From Methanomassiliicoccales archaeon (GTDB taxonomy: Archaea; Thermoplasmatota; Thermoplasmata; Methanomassiliicoccales; UBA472), in contig JAVYMA010000006.1 in assembly GCA_038740345.1 (NCBI GenBank), positions 1 through 64,000 of the forward strand: a stretch of 64,000 nt of DNA, in the 5' to 3' direction. Shown piece after piece: positions 26,102 through 33,991 of the stretch. Every line of letters begins with the position of its first letter. The first letter of the stretch is position 1. The translations under genes were made by a program, and so were the position numbers. Below the pieces are notes generated by a model. It worked only from the letters and a program-made list of their open reading frames with translations. It was not told the origin of the DNA and ran no database searches.

Positions 26102-26749
26102 TTGAGAACAGTATGCCTCCTGTCAGGTGGAATTGATTCTCCAGTGGCAGCCTGGTCTATGGCAAAGCAGGGAGCGGAAGTCGTTCTGTTGCACATGGAC
26201 ACTCGGCCTTACTCTGATGAGACTGAGCTGGAAAAGGTGATGCAGATCAGAGAGCGCCTGGAGATCGTATGTGGAAGAAAAATGCCTTTATTCGTCGCTC
26301 CTCACTATACCTCTTTGGAGAGTTTAAGCTTAGCCTGTGAGAAACCATACATATGTGTATTGTGCAAGCGCACAATGCTTCATGTGGCCAAGAACCTGGC
26401 TCTCAAGCTAGGGGCCGAATCAGTAGTAACAGGCGAGTCCTTGGGGCAAGTCGCATCCCAAACTCTTTATAATTTAAGAGCAGAGTCTTTTGGGCTAGGA
26501 TTTCCTATTCTTCGTCCGCTGATCGGTCTAGATAAGATAGAGATCGAAAATATGGCCAAGCAAATCGGCACCTACGAGATCTCAGTCAAGAAGCCATCGA
26601 TATGCAGGATGGTGCCGAAGCACCCTGTTACGATGTGCAAGCTACAAGATCTAGCGGCTCAGGAGGAGAGGGTGGACATAATACAATTGGCTAAGAGATC
26701 TGCGGATTTAGCTCAAGAGATCTCGCATTCTCATTCATCACCATCATAA
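26102..26749 (+). CDS. thiI: ThiI-type PP-loop sulfurtransferase domain without THUMP
   Basis: The 215-residue protein has the ATP pyrophosphatase motif SGGIDSPVAAW at the N-terminus and matches the PP-loop half of ThiI, which activates U8 of tRNA for thiolation. Cys pairs in CVLCKR and the late CRMVPKHPVTMC may carry sulfur. The THUMP and ferredoxin-like RNA-binding domains normally ahead of it are absent, as in some archaeal proteins. The start is TTG, as homology begins at once with the PP-loop. The role could be tRNA s4U or another thiolation. Confidence 0.75.
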   Translation: MRTVCLLSGGIDSPVAAWSMAKQGAEVVLLHMDTRPYSDETELEKVMQIRERLEIVCGRKMPLFVAPHYTSLESLSLACEKPYICVLCKRTMLHVAKNLALKLGAESVVTGESLGQVASQTLYNLRAESFGLGFPILRPLIGLDKIEIENMAKQIGTYEISVKKPSICRMVPKHPVTMCKLQDLAAQEERVDIIQLAKRSADLAQEISHSHSSPS

Positions 26750-27009
26750 GATTCGTCATAAAGATAGCAACCTAGTTTTCGGCTGGGATCATACATCATG
26801 TCCATAGATACCCTATCGATGTATCTAGCTTGAACGATGGAGATGTATAGTGTGTTCTCTCCCACCCTGATGCGCAAATCCGAATCCTTTGGAGGTTTCA
26901 AATCCGTGGGTAATATTACTGGACCAGAGCAATCCGTGGATACTCTATAATCTTTCTTCGTGCTCCTGATATAGTCAAGCACGTCTTGATCCACTTTTAT
27001 ACGATGCAT
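26731..27009 (-). CDS. Small uncharacterised archaeal protein
   Basis: The 92-residue product is mixed alpha/beta in appearance (HRIKVDQDVLDYIRSTKK, then short strands LRIRVGENTLYISIVQA). No Cys pattern, membrane segment or catalytic motif is clear. It overlaps the end of the convergent thiI-like gene by 19 nt. TTAATATATTTA at 27027-27038, 18-29 nt before the ATG at 27009, is a good TATA box, so the mRNA is probably leaderless and 27009 is the likely start. Function is not known. Confidence 0.6.
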   Translation of the reverse strand: MHRIKVDQDVLDYIRSTKKDYRVSTDCSGPVILPTDLKPPKDSDLRIRVGENTLYISIVQARYIDRVSMDMMYDPSRKLGCYLYDESYDGDE

Positions 27010-27026
27010 TTTGTGGTGCAACCGAT

Positions 27027-27038
27027 TTAATATATTTA
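27027..27038 (-). promoter_or_regulatory. TATA box for the 27009 gene
   Basis: The AT block read on the minus strand as TAAATATATTAA lies about 18-29 nt before the ATG at 27009, the spacing for a leaderless transcript. Confidence 0.5.
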
Positions 27039-27567
27039 GCCTTTAACATCCAGTTGAATTCGTTTGGTGAAAGGATAGTTAAGTTCGGCATTATCCAAGC
27101 TGAATTTTGAGCAGATAAGATAACATGCATCGTATGTCACTAATCTCTTAAGCAGTAGAATGAAAGAATATTTCAACGTGAATCAATCGCAGCTAAAGCA
27201 CCCATCATCAAAGCGTCCAATATTGTAGATGTTGAAAGGAAACGAGACATTCACATCTGGTATGCAGGGGTATCGCACGAAAATTAAGCTTCATCATGGT
27301 GAATCTGTTCGTCTCTACTAGTATTACAAAGATAGGAAACAGCGACGATTGAAGGTCAAATCACGAATTATCTCATGTTGTCACACGTACTTAATCTCCT
27401 GGCATCCAGAGCGGTCTCGGCCAAGCTCAGACTCAGCCTGATTTTTATTCCGCTCTTTTTCTTTCCATCAATGAATTTCTTCAAGGGCATCTCGCGCTTG
27501 ATGATTTCCAATATGGTTAATTTCTTTTGAATAGAGTTTCTTTGTCGCTTTAAATCGCTTTAAAACC
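27039..27567. other. Intergenic region with no recognised gene
   Basis: These 529 nt lie between the small protein gene and the methyltransferase gene. No open frame has family resemblance, and none is long. At 27545-27564 the 10-mer TCGCTTTAAA occurs twice in direct tandem. The region may hold decayed sequence or an RNA I cannot recognise. Confidence 0.35.
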
Positions 27568-28215
27568 TCACTCATTTTTATGAAAGGGAATGGGAATGAA
27601 CATAGGAGTTAAGGAGCGATAGCGACGATACGCTTCACCGAACTCCTTTTCCATCCACTCTTCTTCCTTTTTTGCCAGTTTGTAATACATATAGGCTAGG
27701 ATGGGCCAAAGCACGAGCAAGGGTATGGTAGCCCATTCTATCAGCATTCCCATTGTGATTAGTAAGAAACCAGTATACTGAGGATGGCGGATGAAGCGGT
27801 ACACGCCTTTAGTCACCAATCCTCTTTCTCCTTCCTTCTTTCCCCAATATTCAGCATATATCTCTTTCCATCCCAGGATGACCAATGCGCCACCGATCAC
27901 ACCAAGTATGAAACCAATGAAAGTCCCCAGCTGACCTAACACTTTCACCAAGGTATGGCCCCAAAGAATACCTTCTGGAAGACTGTATCCTATGGACCAA
28001 GCCACGATGTACATGCTCAACGGAATGCCAAACATCTCGAAAGCGAAAGCCACAACGAAAGCGACATAAACACTGGCGGGCCTGTTCTCCACTTTTTTAT
28101 AAAATGGTATGAAGGCGATGAATATCACATATGCCAGGGCGAATAGGGCTACAGCTGCCCATTGGCCATAATGCGCCATCGCATCTTCCATGATTCTGCG
28201 GCTTATCTTTCGCAT
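27568..28215 (-). CDS. Membrane methyltransferase of the isoprenylcysteine/phospholipid methyltransferase family
   Basis: The C-terminal part is the clear ICMT/PEMT-type signature: GLVTKGVYRFIRHPQYTGFLL, then WATIPLLVLWPILAYMYYKLAKKEEEWMEKEFGEAYRRYR. These methyltransferases use S-adenosylmethionine to methylate lipids or prenylated groups at the membrane. Five hydrophobic stretches cover residues about 10-190. The open frame extends to 28383, but those 56 extra residues look non-coding and run past the divergent nob1 start. I choose ATG 28215; ATG 28191 is also possible. The substrate cannot be read from the sequence; an isoprenoid lipid would fit. Confidence 0.8.
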   Translation of the reverse strand: MRKISRRIMEDAMAHYGQWAAVALFALAYVIFIAFIPFYKKVENRPASVYVAFVVAFAFEMFGIPLSMYIVAWSIGYSLPEGILWGHTLVKVLGQLGTFIGFILGVIGGALVILGWKEIYAEYWGKKEGERGLVTKGVYRFIRHPQYTGFLLITMGMLIEWATIPLLVLWPILAYMYYKLAKKEEEWMEKEFGEAYRRYRSLTPMFIPIPFHKNE

Positions 28216-28304
28216 ATAAAAGCCAAGCGGAATCGTCTGCAAATCGTTAGAAGTATCAAGTTGTAAGCAACACAATATATGTATGCAGGCTTTTGAAGCT
28301 GTAG

Positions 28305-28793
28305 ATGGATGTGGAAAATAAAGAGAGATTAGTGCTCGACACTTCTGCATTATTTTCCATGCAGGACCTGCCCTACGAAACAAAAGTGCATACTACACCT
28401 GGCGTAATTCGTGAGCTAGAGAGATATGGAGACCGCAGGGCTGAGCTTTGGGGTGATTTATTGGAAGTATCAGAGCCCAGCGTCTCCAGCAAGCAGAAGG
28501 TCAAAGATGCAGCCTCGCGCACGGGGGACATCAGCCGACTTTCACCTACCGACGTGGAAGTACTTGCCTTGGCTATTGACCTTGAGGCCATCCTCCTCAC
28601 CGACGACTATTCCTTACAGAACCTAGCAGCATATCTAGGCATCCCCTATCGCCCCGTCGGGCTGAAGGGAATTAAGAACATCAGAAGGTGGAGATGGCGT
28701 TGTTTAGGTTGTGGGAAGATCTTCGAAAATCCATGCTCAGAATGTCCCATCTGCGGCTCCAGGATACGATCAAGTCTGTCAAAAAGGGACTGA
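28305..28793 (+). CDS. nob1: Nob1-like PIN endonuclease with zinc ribbon
   Basis: Nob1 cuts the precursor of 16S rRNA at its 3' end. The 162-residue protein has a PIN domain with acidic residues in LVLDTSALF, GVIRELERYG, LSPTDVEVLALA and LLTDDYSLQNLA. A zinc ribbon follows (CLGCGKIF, CPICGSR). Both parts and the order match archaeal Nob1. It is divergent from the methyltransferase gene. Its end overlaps the geranylgeranyl reductase gene by 15 nt on the opposite strand. Confidence 0.92.
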   Translation: MDVENKERLVLDTSALFSMQDLPYETKVHTTPGVIRELERYGDRRAELWGDLLEVSEPSVSSKQKVKDAASRTGDISRLSPTDVEVLALAIDLEAILLTDDYSLQNLAAYLGIPYRPVGLKGIKNIRRWRWRCLGCGKIFENPCSECPICGSRIRSSLSKRD

Positions 28794-29864
28794 CTGGCAG
28801 CGAATAGCCCTTCCCATGCCCTTGCACCCTAGAAATCGCATGGACTGTTCTAATCTCCAGGATGAGCCGAACATGAGCATAGCTAGGCGCTTCGTTCTAA
28901 GAGCGGTTTTCAAAGGGCCACCTACCTGCCTTCTCCACTCTTTCTCATACTCCATCAACTCCATCTTTCCCTTCACATTTGCCGCTGCCACCTTGCCAGC
29001 TATCCTGCCGCAGATCAATGCTATGGGGATGCCCCCTCCATTGACAGCCATCACCTGACCCGCTGCATCGCCCACCACAAGCGCGTTCCCCTTTACTGTC
29101 TGGCTTATCGGCCCAGACATCGGCACTGTTTTTCCGTGAAGCCTTCCTATTTTCATTGGCCTTTGTCTTAGGAACTCACTCCAATAATAGCTCAAGTTTC
29201 CTTTGGCATAACGCTTCGAATACCCCAACCCTACATTGGCACCGCCTTTCTTAGGGATAATCCAAGCATATCCACCTGGAGCCACATTCCCGAAGAACAT
29301 CTCTGGCACAGGGTCGAAATCGCCTTGGGCGAAAGTAGAGGCTGCGGGGCAAAGGTCCCAGGAGCGCTCCATTCCCAAGGACTTGGCTACCACTGACAGA
29401 GGACCGTCTGCTCCTATAATCACCTTAGCTCGAACCTCTCCCATGTTTGTATGAACTACGTCTCCCTTCACGCCAAAACATCTCACTCCCGTCAACACCT
29501 TGGCTCCGGCTTTGCGAGCTTTCTGGCAGAGGTATTGATCAAAGCGGTCTCGGTCAGTGGTGTATCCATGAAAAGGTATCTCATAAGAGCGCATCTTAGG
29601 CGAGTAGATGCGTATGCTTTCCGTCTCTAGCGAATGCAGATACGAAGGCATTGCCAGCAAATCCTCTACGTTCTCTGCTTGGGGAAAAATCCTTCTTATC
29701 TCATCCGTATGCGGCATGAATTCCCCGCAACGCACTGGCTCCCCTATCACCAGCCGTTTGTCTAATAATAGTACATCAGCGCCTGCCAGTGCAGCGTGCT
29801 CGGCAGCCGTGCTTCCCGCCGGACCTGCTCCTATCACCAAGACCTCGACTTTGCTCGGCAGCAT
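28779..29864 (-). CDS. Geranylgeranyl reductase (archaeal lipid saturation)
   Basis: The flavoprotein reduces the double bonds of geranylgeranyl chains in archaeal ether lipids. The N-terminal FAD motif is VLVIGAGPAGSTAAEHAALAG, followed by the conserved GEPVRCGEFMP with its cysteine, the YTTDRDRFD segment, and VGDAAGQVMAVNGGGIPIA in the C-terminal FAD site. I choose ATG 29864 (361 residues), since the FAD motif must be close to the start. The frame is open to 29972 but those codons overlap the GGPP synthase gene. It lies 7 nt after that gene, so they form a lipid operon. Confidence 0.93.
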   Translation of the reverse strand: MLPSKVEVLVIGAGPAGSTAAEHAALAGADVLLLDKRLVIGEPVRCGEFMPHTDEIRRIFPQAENVEDLLAMPSYLHSLETESIRIYSPKMRSYEIPFHGYTTDRDRFDQYLCQKARKAGAKVLTGVRCFGVKGDVVHTNMGEVRAKVIIGADGPLSVVAKSLGMERSWDLCPAASTFAQGDFDPVPEMFFGNVAPGGYAWIIPKKGGANVGLGYSKRYAKGNLSYYWSEFLRQRPMKIGRLHGKTVPMSGPISQTVKGNALVVGDAAGQVMAVNGGGIPIALICGRIAGKVAAANVKGKMELMEYEKEWRRQVGGPLKTALRTKRLAMLMFGSSWRLEQSMRFLGCKGMGRAIRCQSVPF

Positions 29865-29871
29865 CCTATCA

Positions 29872-30852
29872 CTAGGCCTCTCTATCCAGGACGGCCTCAA
29901 CCAGCTCCGACATGCTCTTTCGGTAGGGAGAGCCGTCAAGATTGTCCAGGTAGCAAAGCGCTCGGTCGGCAAAATCCCTTGCTGCTTTCCTAGCTCTCTC
30001 TACCCCTTTAGTCTTCTTGACCATTTCCAGCGCTCTCTCCACATCTTTTTGTGTCTTGTTCTTTTTGACGAAGAGCTCCACTATCTGCTGACCCAATTCC
30101 TCGTCTTTCATAGCCTCCATAAGTGGTAAGGTAGGCTTTCCATCATAGAAATCAGCACCATGCGGCTTTCCCAATACTCTTTCGTCACCAATCACATCCA
30201 GTATATCATCTACAATCTGGAATGCCATGCCCACGGCAAGCCCATAGTTACCCATGGCCTCTACCTGGTCTTCCGTCCCCTCACCCAAGATAGCTCCAAC
30301 ACGGGAGGCAGCCCACATAGGCATGGCGGTCTTTCCTGAGATTATTTTATAATACGTCTCTAACGGAGTGCTAGGATCATTTTCGTAGGAATCCTGAAGA
30401 ATCTCGCTTTCTGCAGTAGCAGTGCAGGCATCCGATATGGCCTCCACGACCTTCTGGCTCCACTGCCCACCGAGTCGAAATGAGCGCACGAAGAGGAAGT
30501 CTCCAGCGATCAATGACTTTTGTACTCCGAATTTTTTGTAGGCAGCGATCCTGCCTCTTCGGGTCTCTCCATGATCATTAATGTCATCGTGAATGAGGGT
30601 AGCCGAATGTATAAGCTCGAAGGCCGCAGCGATGCCCACAATCTTCTTAGGATCGACGCCTCCCACTGCCTTGTAGGAGAGTATGGCTAAGCCTGGCCGT
30701 ATGCGCTTTCCCCCTGCCCCTATCACATGCATGCAGATGTCTGTGAGCAGTTCCTGCTCTGAAGCCACCGCTCTGCGTATCTCCTCCTCTACGAGGTCCA
30801 TCTCCTTTCGAATTGGGGCGTCCCAGCTCAAAGATATCACCAACCTAATCAA
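29872..30852 (-). CDS. idsA: Geranylgeranyl diphosphate synthase (polyprenyl synthetase family)
   Basis: This prenyltransferase makes C20 or longer all-trans isoprenyl diphosphates from IPP. The first aspartate motif is DDINDHGETRRG and the second is DDILDVIGD. GAGGKRIRP binds IPP. The residue five places before the first motif is alanine, so the chain-length site is not closed by a large side chain, in line with C20 or longer. The frame starts at TTG 30852. Other starts are TTG 30843, GTG 30840 and ATG 30801, so the N-terminus is uncertain. The geranylgeranyl reductase gene follows directly. Confidence 0.92.
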   Translation of the reverse strand: MIRLVISLSWDAPIRKEMDLVEEEIRRAVASEQELLTDICMHVIGAGGKRIRPGLAILSYKAVGGVDPKKIVGIAAAFELIHSATLIHDDINDHGETRRGRIAAYKKFGVQKSLIAGDFLFVRSFRLGGQWSQKVVEAISDACTATAESEILQDSYENDPSTPLETYYKIISGKTAMPMWAASRVGAILGEGTEDQVEAMGNYGLAVGMAFQIVDDILDVIGDERVLGKPHGADFYDGKPTLPLMEAMKDEELGQQIVELFVKKNKTQKDVERALEMVKKTKGVERARKAARDFADRALCYLDNLDGSPYRKSMSELVEAVLDREA

Positions 30853-30943
30853 ACAGCGCTACTTAATTCTTGGCAAAGCCTTTACCATAAATGGCCAGCT
30901 ATCCGTTCTTAAATAGAAGGGTGGGAAAAAGTTTCCTCCAGGC

Positions 30944-32461
30944 TCACAGACCCAAGAAAGCATGGGCCGCATCGAGACAGACCTGGATGAAAGGGTCGGG
31001 ATATATGCCGATTAGCACTACCGCCACGAAGCATATTCCCACTGCCGCTGCCATAACTTTGGAGATCTTGAGCTTGGTGTCGGGCCCTTTCTCCACGTAC
31101 ATGTACTTAACCACTCTCGCATAATAGTAGAGTGATAGGGCGGAGTTGAGTATGCCTGCGATAGCCAACCATATCATCCAATTGTTAGCGTCTGATAACT
31201 GCCAGGCATCGATGGCGCTGGAGAACAGAACGAACTTTGAGGCGAAACCAGCCAGTGGCGGGATCCCTGCAAGGGAGAACAGCATGAGCATGAGGGCGAA
31301 GGCCATCAACGGAGCCCTCTTGGCCAATCCTTTATAGTCGGCGATGCTCTCACCTAGAGCCGCCATGCTGAGTGTAGCCACGATTATGAAAGCCCCACCT
31401 TTCATGAAAGCGTGGGTTAGCATGTGGAATATGCCTGCCCCCAGCCCGTAAGCGGCAGTGTTGGGATCGTTAACCGTAGCAATCGGCAAGGCGATGAGCA
31501 CATACCCGGCTTGCGCGATAGATGAGTAGGCCAGCATTCTCTTTATATTGGTCTGGCTCACGGCGATGACATTCCCCAAGGTCATGGTTATGATGGCTAT
31601 CAGGCCTATAAGAAGGCTCCAATCTGACTTGGTGGCGATGAGTCCTAGCAGGAACACCTTGAAAAGGGCCACGAACCCCATCTTCTTGCTGCCAGCAGCC
31701 AGCATCGCCGTGATGGTGGTAGGAGCGCCTTCATATACGTCTGGTGCCCACATGTGGAAGGGCACGAGGGCGATCTTGAAGCCGAAGCCAGCCAGAATCA
31801 TGATGGTAGCTAAGAAGAGCATCCCTTGGGCTGGTGTGCCCACAGCGGCGGCAACTGCAATTCCGATGTTCTCAAAGGTCAGTGGGCTGGTGCCTGGGGT
31901 CAAAAGGTACAGGAATTGTGTGCTTATGCCATATAGCAGGGATATGCCGAACAGAGAGATTCCTGAGGCCACGGCCCCGAATATGAAATACTTTGTTGCA
32001 GCTTCGGCCCCCCGCTTGCTCTGCTTCCTGAATGCTACCAGGGCGTAAGATGATAAGCTGGTGAGCTCAATGCCTACAAAAAGCGTTATCAGATCCAAGG
32101 ACATGGCCACTATCATCATGCCCGTCGTTGCCAGCATTATTAATGCGTAATACTCTCCGGTATGCTTCTCCCCGTCCACGAAGCGTAGTGAGGCTAGTAC
32201 GACGTAGCCTGCCACTGAAAGGAACAGCAGCATGAAAAGAGCCGAGAAGTAGTTGAGCTCTACTACTCCGATATAACCAATGGCCGTTCCAGGCGCGTGG
32301 TTCAGGTAGAACTGCACTACGAAAAAGCCAGATATGAGGATACCAGCCAAAGCCCAGATGGCTGTAATCTTGTCGCTCTTGCTCAATATGCGGACCGCCG
32401 GAGCGAGTAGCCCCAAACCGGCCAGCGCTACCAGGGGTAGTATTGCAGTATAGTCTGCCAT
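30944..32461 (-). CDS. nuoN: Complex I proton-pumping subunit NuoN
   Basis: NuoN is one of three antiporter-like membrane subunits of NADH dehydrogenase-type complex I. It has about 14 membrane segments over 505 residues. The core helices show ELTSLSSYALVAFRKQSKRGAEA with the conserved Glu, a Lys in the VPFHMWAPDVYEGAPT region, and YSSIAQAGYVLIALP. It is the last gene of the nuo operon and follows nuoM by 5 nt. The subunit is of usual size. Confidence 0.96.
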   Translation of the reverse strand: MADYTAILPLVALAGLGLLAPAVRILSKSDKITAIWALAGILISGFFVVQFYLNHAPGTAIGYIGVVELNYFSALFMLLFLSVAGYVVLASLRFVDGEKHTGEYYALIMLATTGMMIVAMSLDLITLFVGIELTSLSSYALVAFRKQSKRGAEAATKYFIFGAVASGISLFGISLLYGISTQFLYLLTPGTSPLTFENIGIAVAAAVGTPAQGMLFLATIMILAGFGFKIALVPFHMWAPDVYEGAPTTITAMLAAGSKKMGFVALFKVFLLGLIATKSDWSLLIGLIAIITMTLGNVIAVSQTNIKRMLAYSSIAQAGYVLIALPIATVNDPNTAAYGLGAGIFHMLTHAFMKGGAFIIVATLSMAALGESIADYKGLAKRAPLMAFALMLMLFSLAGIPPLAGFASKFVLFSSAIDAWQLSDANNWMIWLAIAGILNSALSLYYYARVVKYMYVEKGPDTKLKISKVMAAAVGICFVAVVLIGIYPDPFIQVCLDAAHAFLGL

Positions 32462-32466
32462 CTAGC

Positions 32467-33987
32467 TCAGCCTCCTAAAGGCAAAAGGGCGGAAAGAGCC
32501 TCCGCCACTGGTCTTATGAAATCATATATGAAACCAGGCTGCAGGCCAAAGAATATTATTAAGGCGCATAACGCTGCCAAGGGTGCCGCCTCATACCAAG
32601 ATACATCGTGCAAATGGTGTGTATCTATCTTGTCCGTCAGGGGGCCGAATAGCACCCTTTGCATGGCCCAGATATAATAAGCCGCCGTGATAGCCACAGA
32701 AGCTATGGGGAGCACTATCAACCAGTTGAATTCGCCCCCTAGATTAGCGTAGGAGAAGAAGATGGGCATCTCTGCCGCAAACCCCACTAGGCCTGGCAAT
32801 CCCAGCGAAGCCATGAATCCGATCATCACGAAAGTGGCGTACCAAGGCATCTTCTGTGCCAACCCTCCTAACTTGGGTATCTCTCTCGTACCCGCGATAT
32901 GCTGCACCACCCCGCAGACCATGAACAGGACAGCCGTGATAAGACCATGGGCGAACATCTGGAACACTCCTGCAGCTATGCCGACCGCGGAGAAGGTGGC
33001 GAATCCTAAAAGCACCATTCCCATGTGGCTTATGGAAGAGAAGGCAACCATCTTCTTCAGGTCTCTCTGGGCTAGAGAAGCGAATGCCCCGTAGAGTATC
33101 GATAACACTGCTATGAATATCAACAGCCACTGCAGCTCCTGAGCTCCTTGAGGCAAGGTGGGTATGGCCACACGCACTAGACCATATGACCCCATCTTCA
33201 ACAGTAGCCCTGCTAGTAGCACCGATCCTGCCGTGGGCGCCTCTACGTGCGCATCCGGCAGCCAAGTGTGGAAGGGAACAATGGGCATCTTGACCCCAAA
33301 CCCGAAGAATAGGGCCAGGAATACCATCACCTGGAAGTCAAGCCCGAAGCTTGCCCCTGCCTGCTGAATGAAGATCATATCAAAGCTGGTCCCCCCCGCC
33401 ACGAAGTACATGGCGAAGATGGCCAACAGCATGACGAGCGAAGCTATATGGGTGTATATGAAGAACTTTATGGCCGCATATTCTCTCCTCGGCCCTCCCC
33501 ATATGGCTATGAGGAAGAACATGGGGATGAGCACCACTTCCCAGAATATGTAGAAGAGGAAGTAGTCGAGGGCCATGAAAACACCTAGCACTCCTACCTC
33601 TAGAACTAGCATCAATCCCATGTATTCCTTAGTGCGGTTGCTGACATCCCAGGAGAATAAAATGGCCAGGAAGCACAGCAAAGATGTCAGCCAGACCATA
33701 GGAACGCCTATGCCATCGACTCCGAGATGATAGGTTATGCCAATGCTCTGTATCCAATTGTACTGCTCTTCGTATTGGAAGACGTTCATTCCCGTCATTC
33801 CGAAATTGAATCCTAGCAAGACCAATGTGGCCAGGATTAAAGTTACGCCTGAGAATATGATAGGCACAATGCGAGCAGCTTTAAGGCCTTTCCCAGATAG
33901 GAAGGTGATCACGCTCCCCAGGAGAGGAACAAGTAGCAACAATGTCAGGACGTTGATTCCGCTTAATATGTCGTAAAGTTCGCTCAT
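32467..33987 (-). CDS. nuoM: Complex I proton-pumping subunit NuoM
   Basis: This 506-residue subunit with about 14 membrane helices has the Glu in FYIFWEVVLIPMFFL that is conserved for proton transfer, the PFHTWLPDAHVEAPTAGSV segment with functional Lys and His residues around it, and FSSISHMGMVLLG. It sits between NuoL and NuoN in the membrane arm. The gene begins 4 nt after nuoL. It is typical in all conserved features. Confidence 0.97.
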   Translation of the reverse strand: MSELYDILSGINVLTLLLLVPLLGSVITFLSGKGLKAARIVPIIFSGVTLILATLVLLGFNFGMTGMNVFQYEEQYNWIQSIGITYHLGVDGIGVPMVWLTSLLCFLAILFSWDVSNRTKEYMGLMLVLEVGVLGVFMALDYFLFYIFWEVVLIPMFFLIAIWGGPRREYAAIKFFIYTHIASLVMLLAIFAMYFVAGGTSFDMIFIQQAGASFGLDFQVMVFLALFFGFGVKMPIVPFHTWLPDAHVEAPTAGSVLLAGLLLKMGSYGLVRVAIPTLPQGAQELQWLLIFIAVLSILYGAFASLAQRDLKKMVAFSSISHMGMVLLGFATFSAVGIAAGVFQMFAHGLITAVLFMVCGVVQHIAGTREIPKLGGLAQKMPWYATFVMIGFMASLGLPGLVGFAAEMPIFFSYANLGGEFNWLIVLPIASVAITAAYYIWAMQRVLFGPLTDKIDTHHLHDVSWYEAAPLAALCALIIFFGLQPGFIYDFIRPVAEALSALLPLGG

Positions 33988-33991
33988 GAGA

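Noticed and set aside
31548-32048. 166-codon plus-strand frame opposite nuoN
   Set aside because: It mirrors nuoN codons; the minus-strand gene is certain and the frame has no family resemblance.
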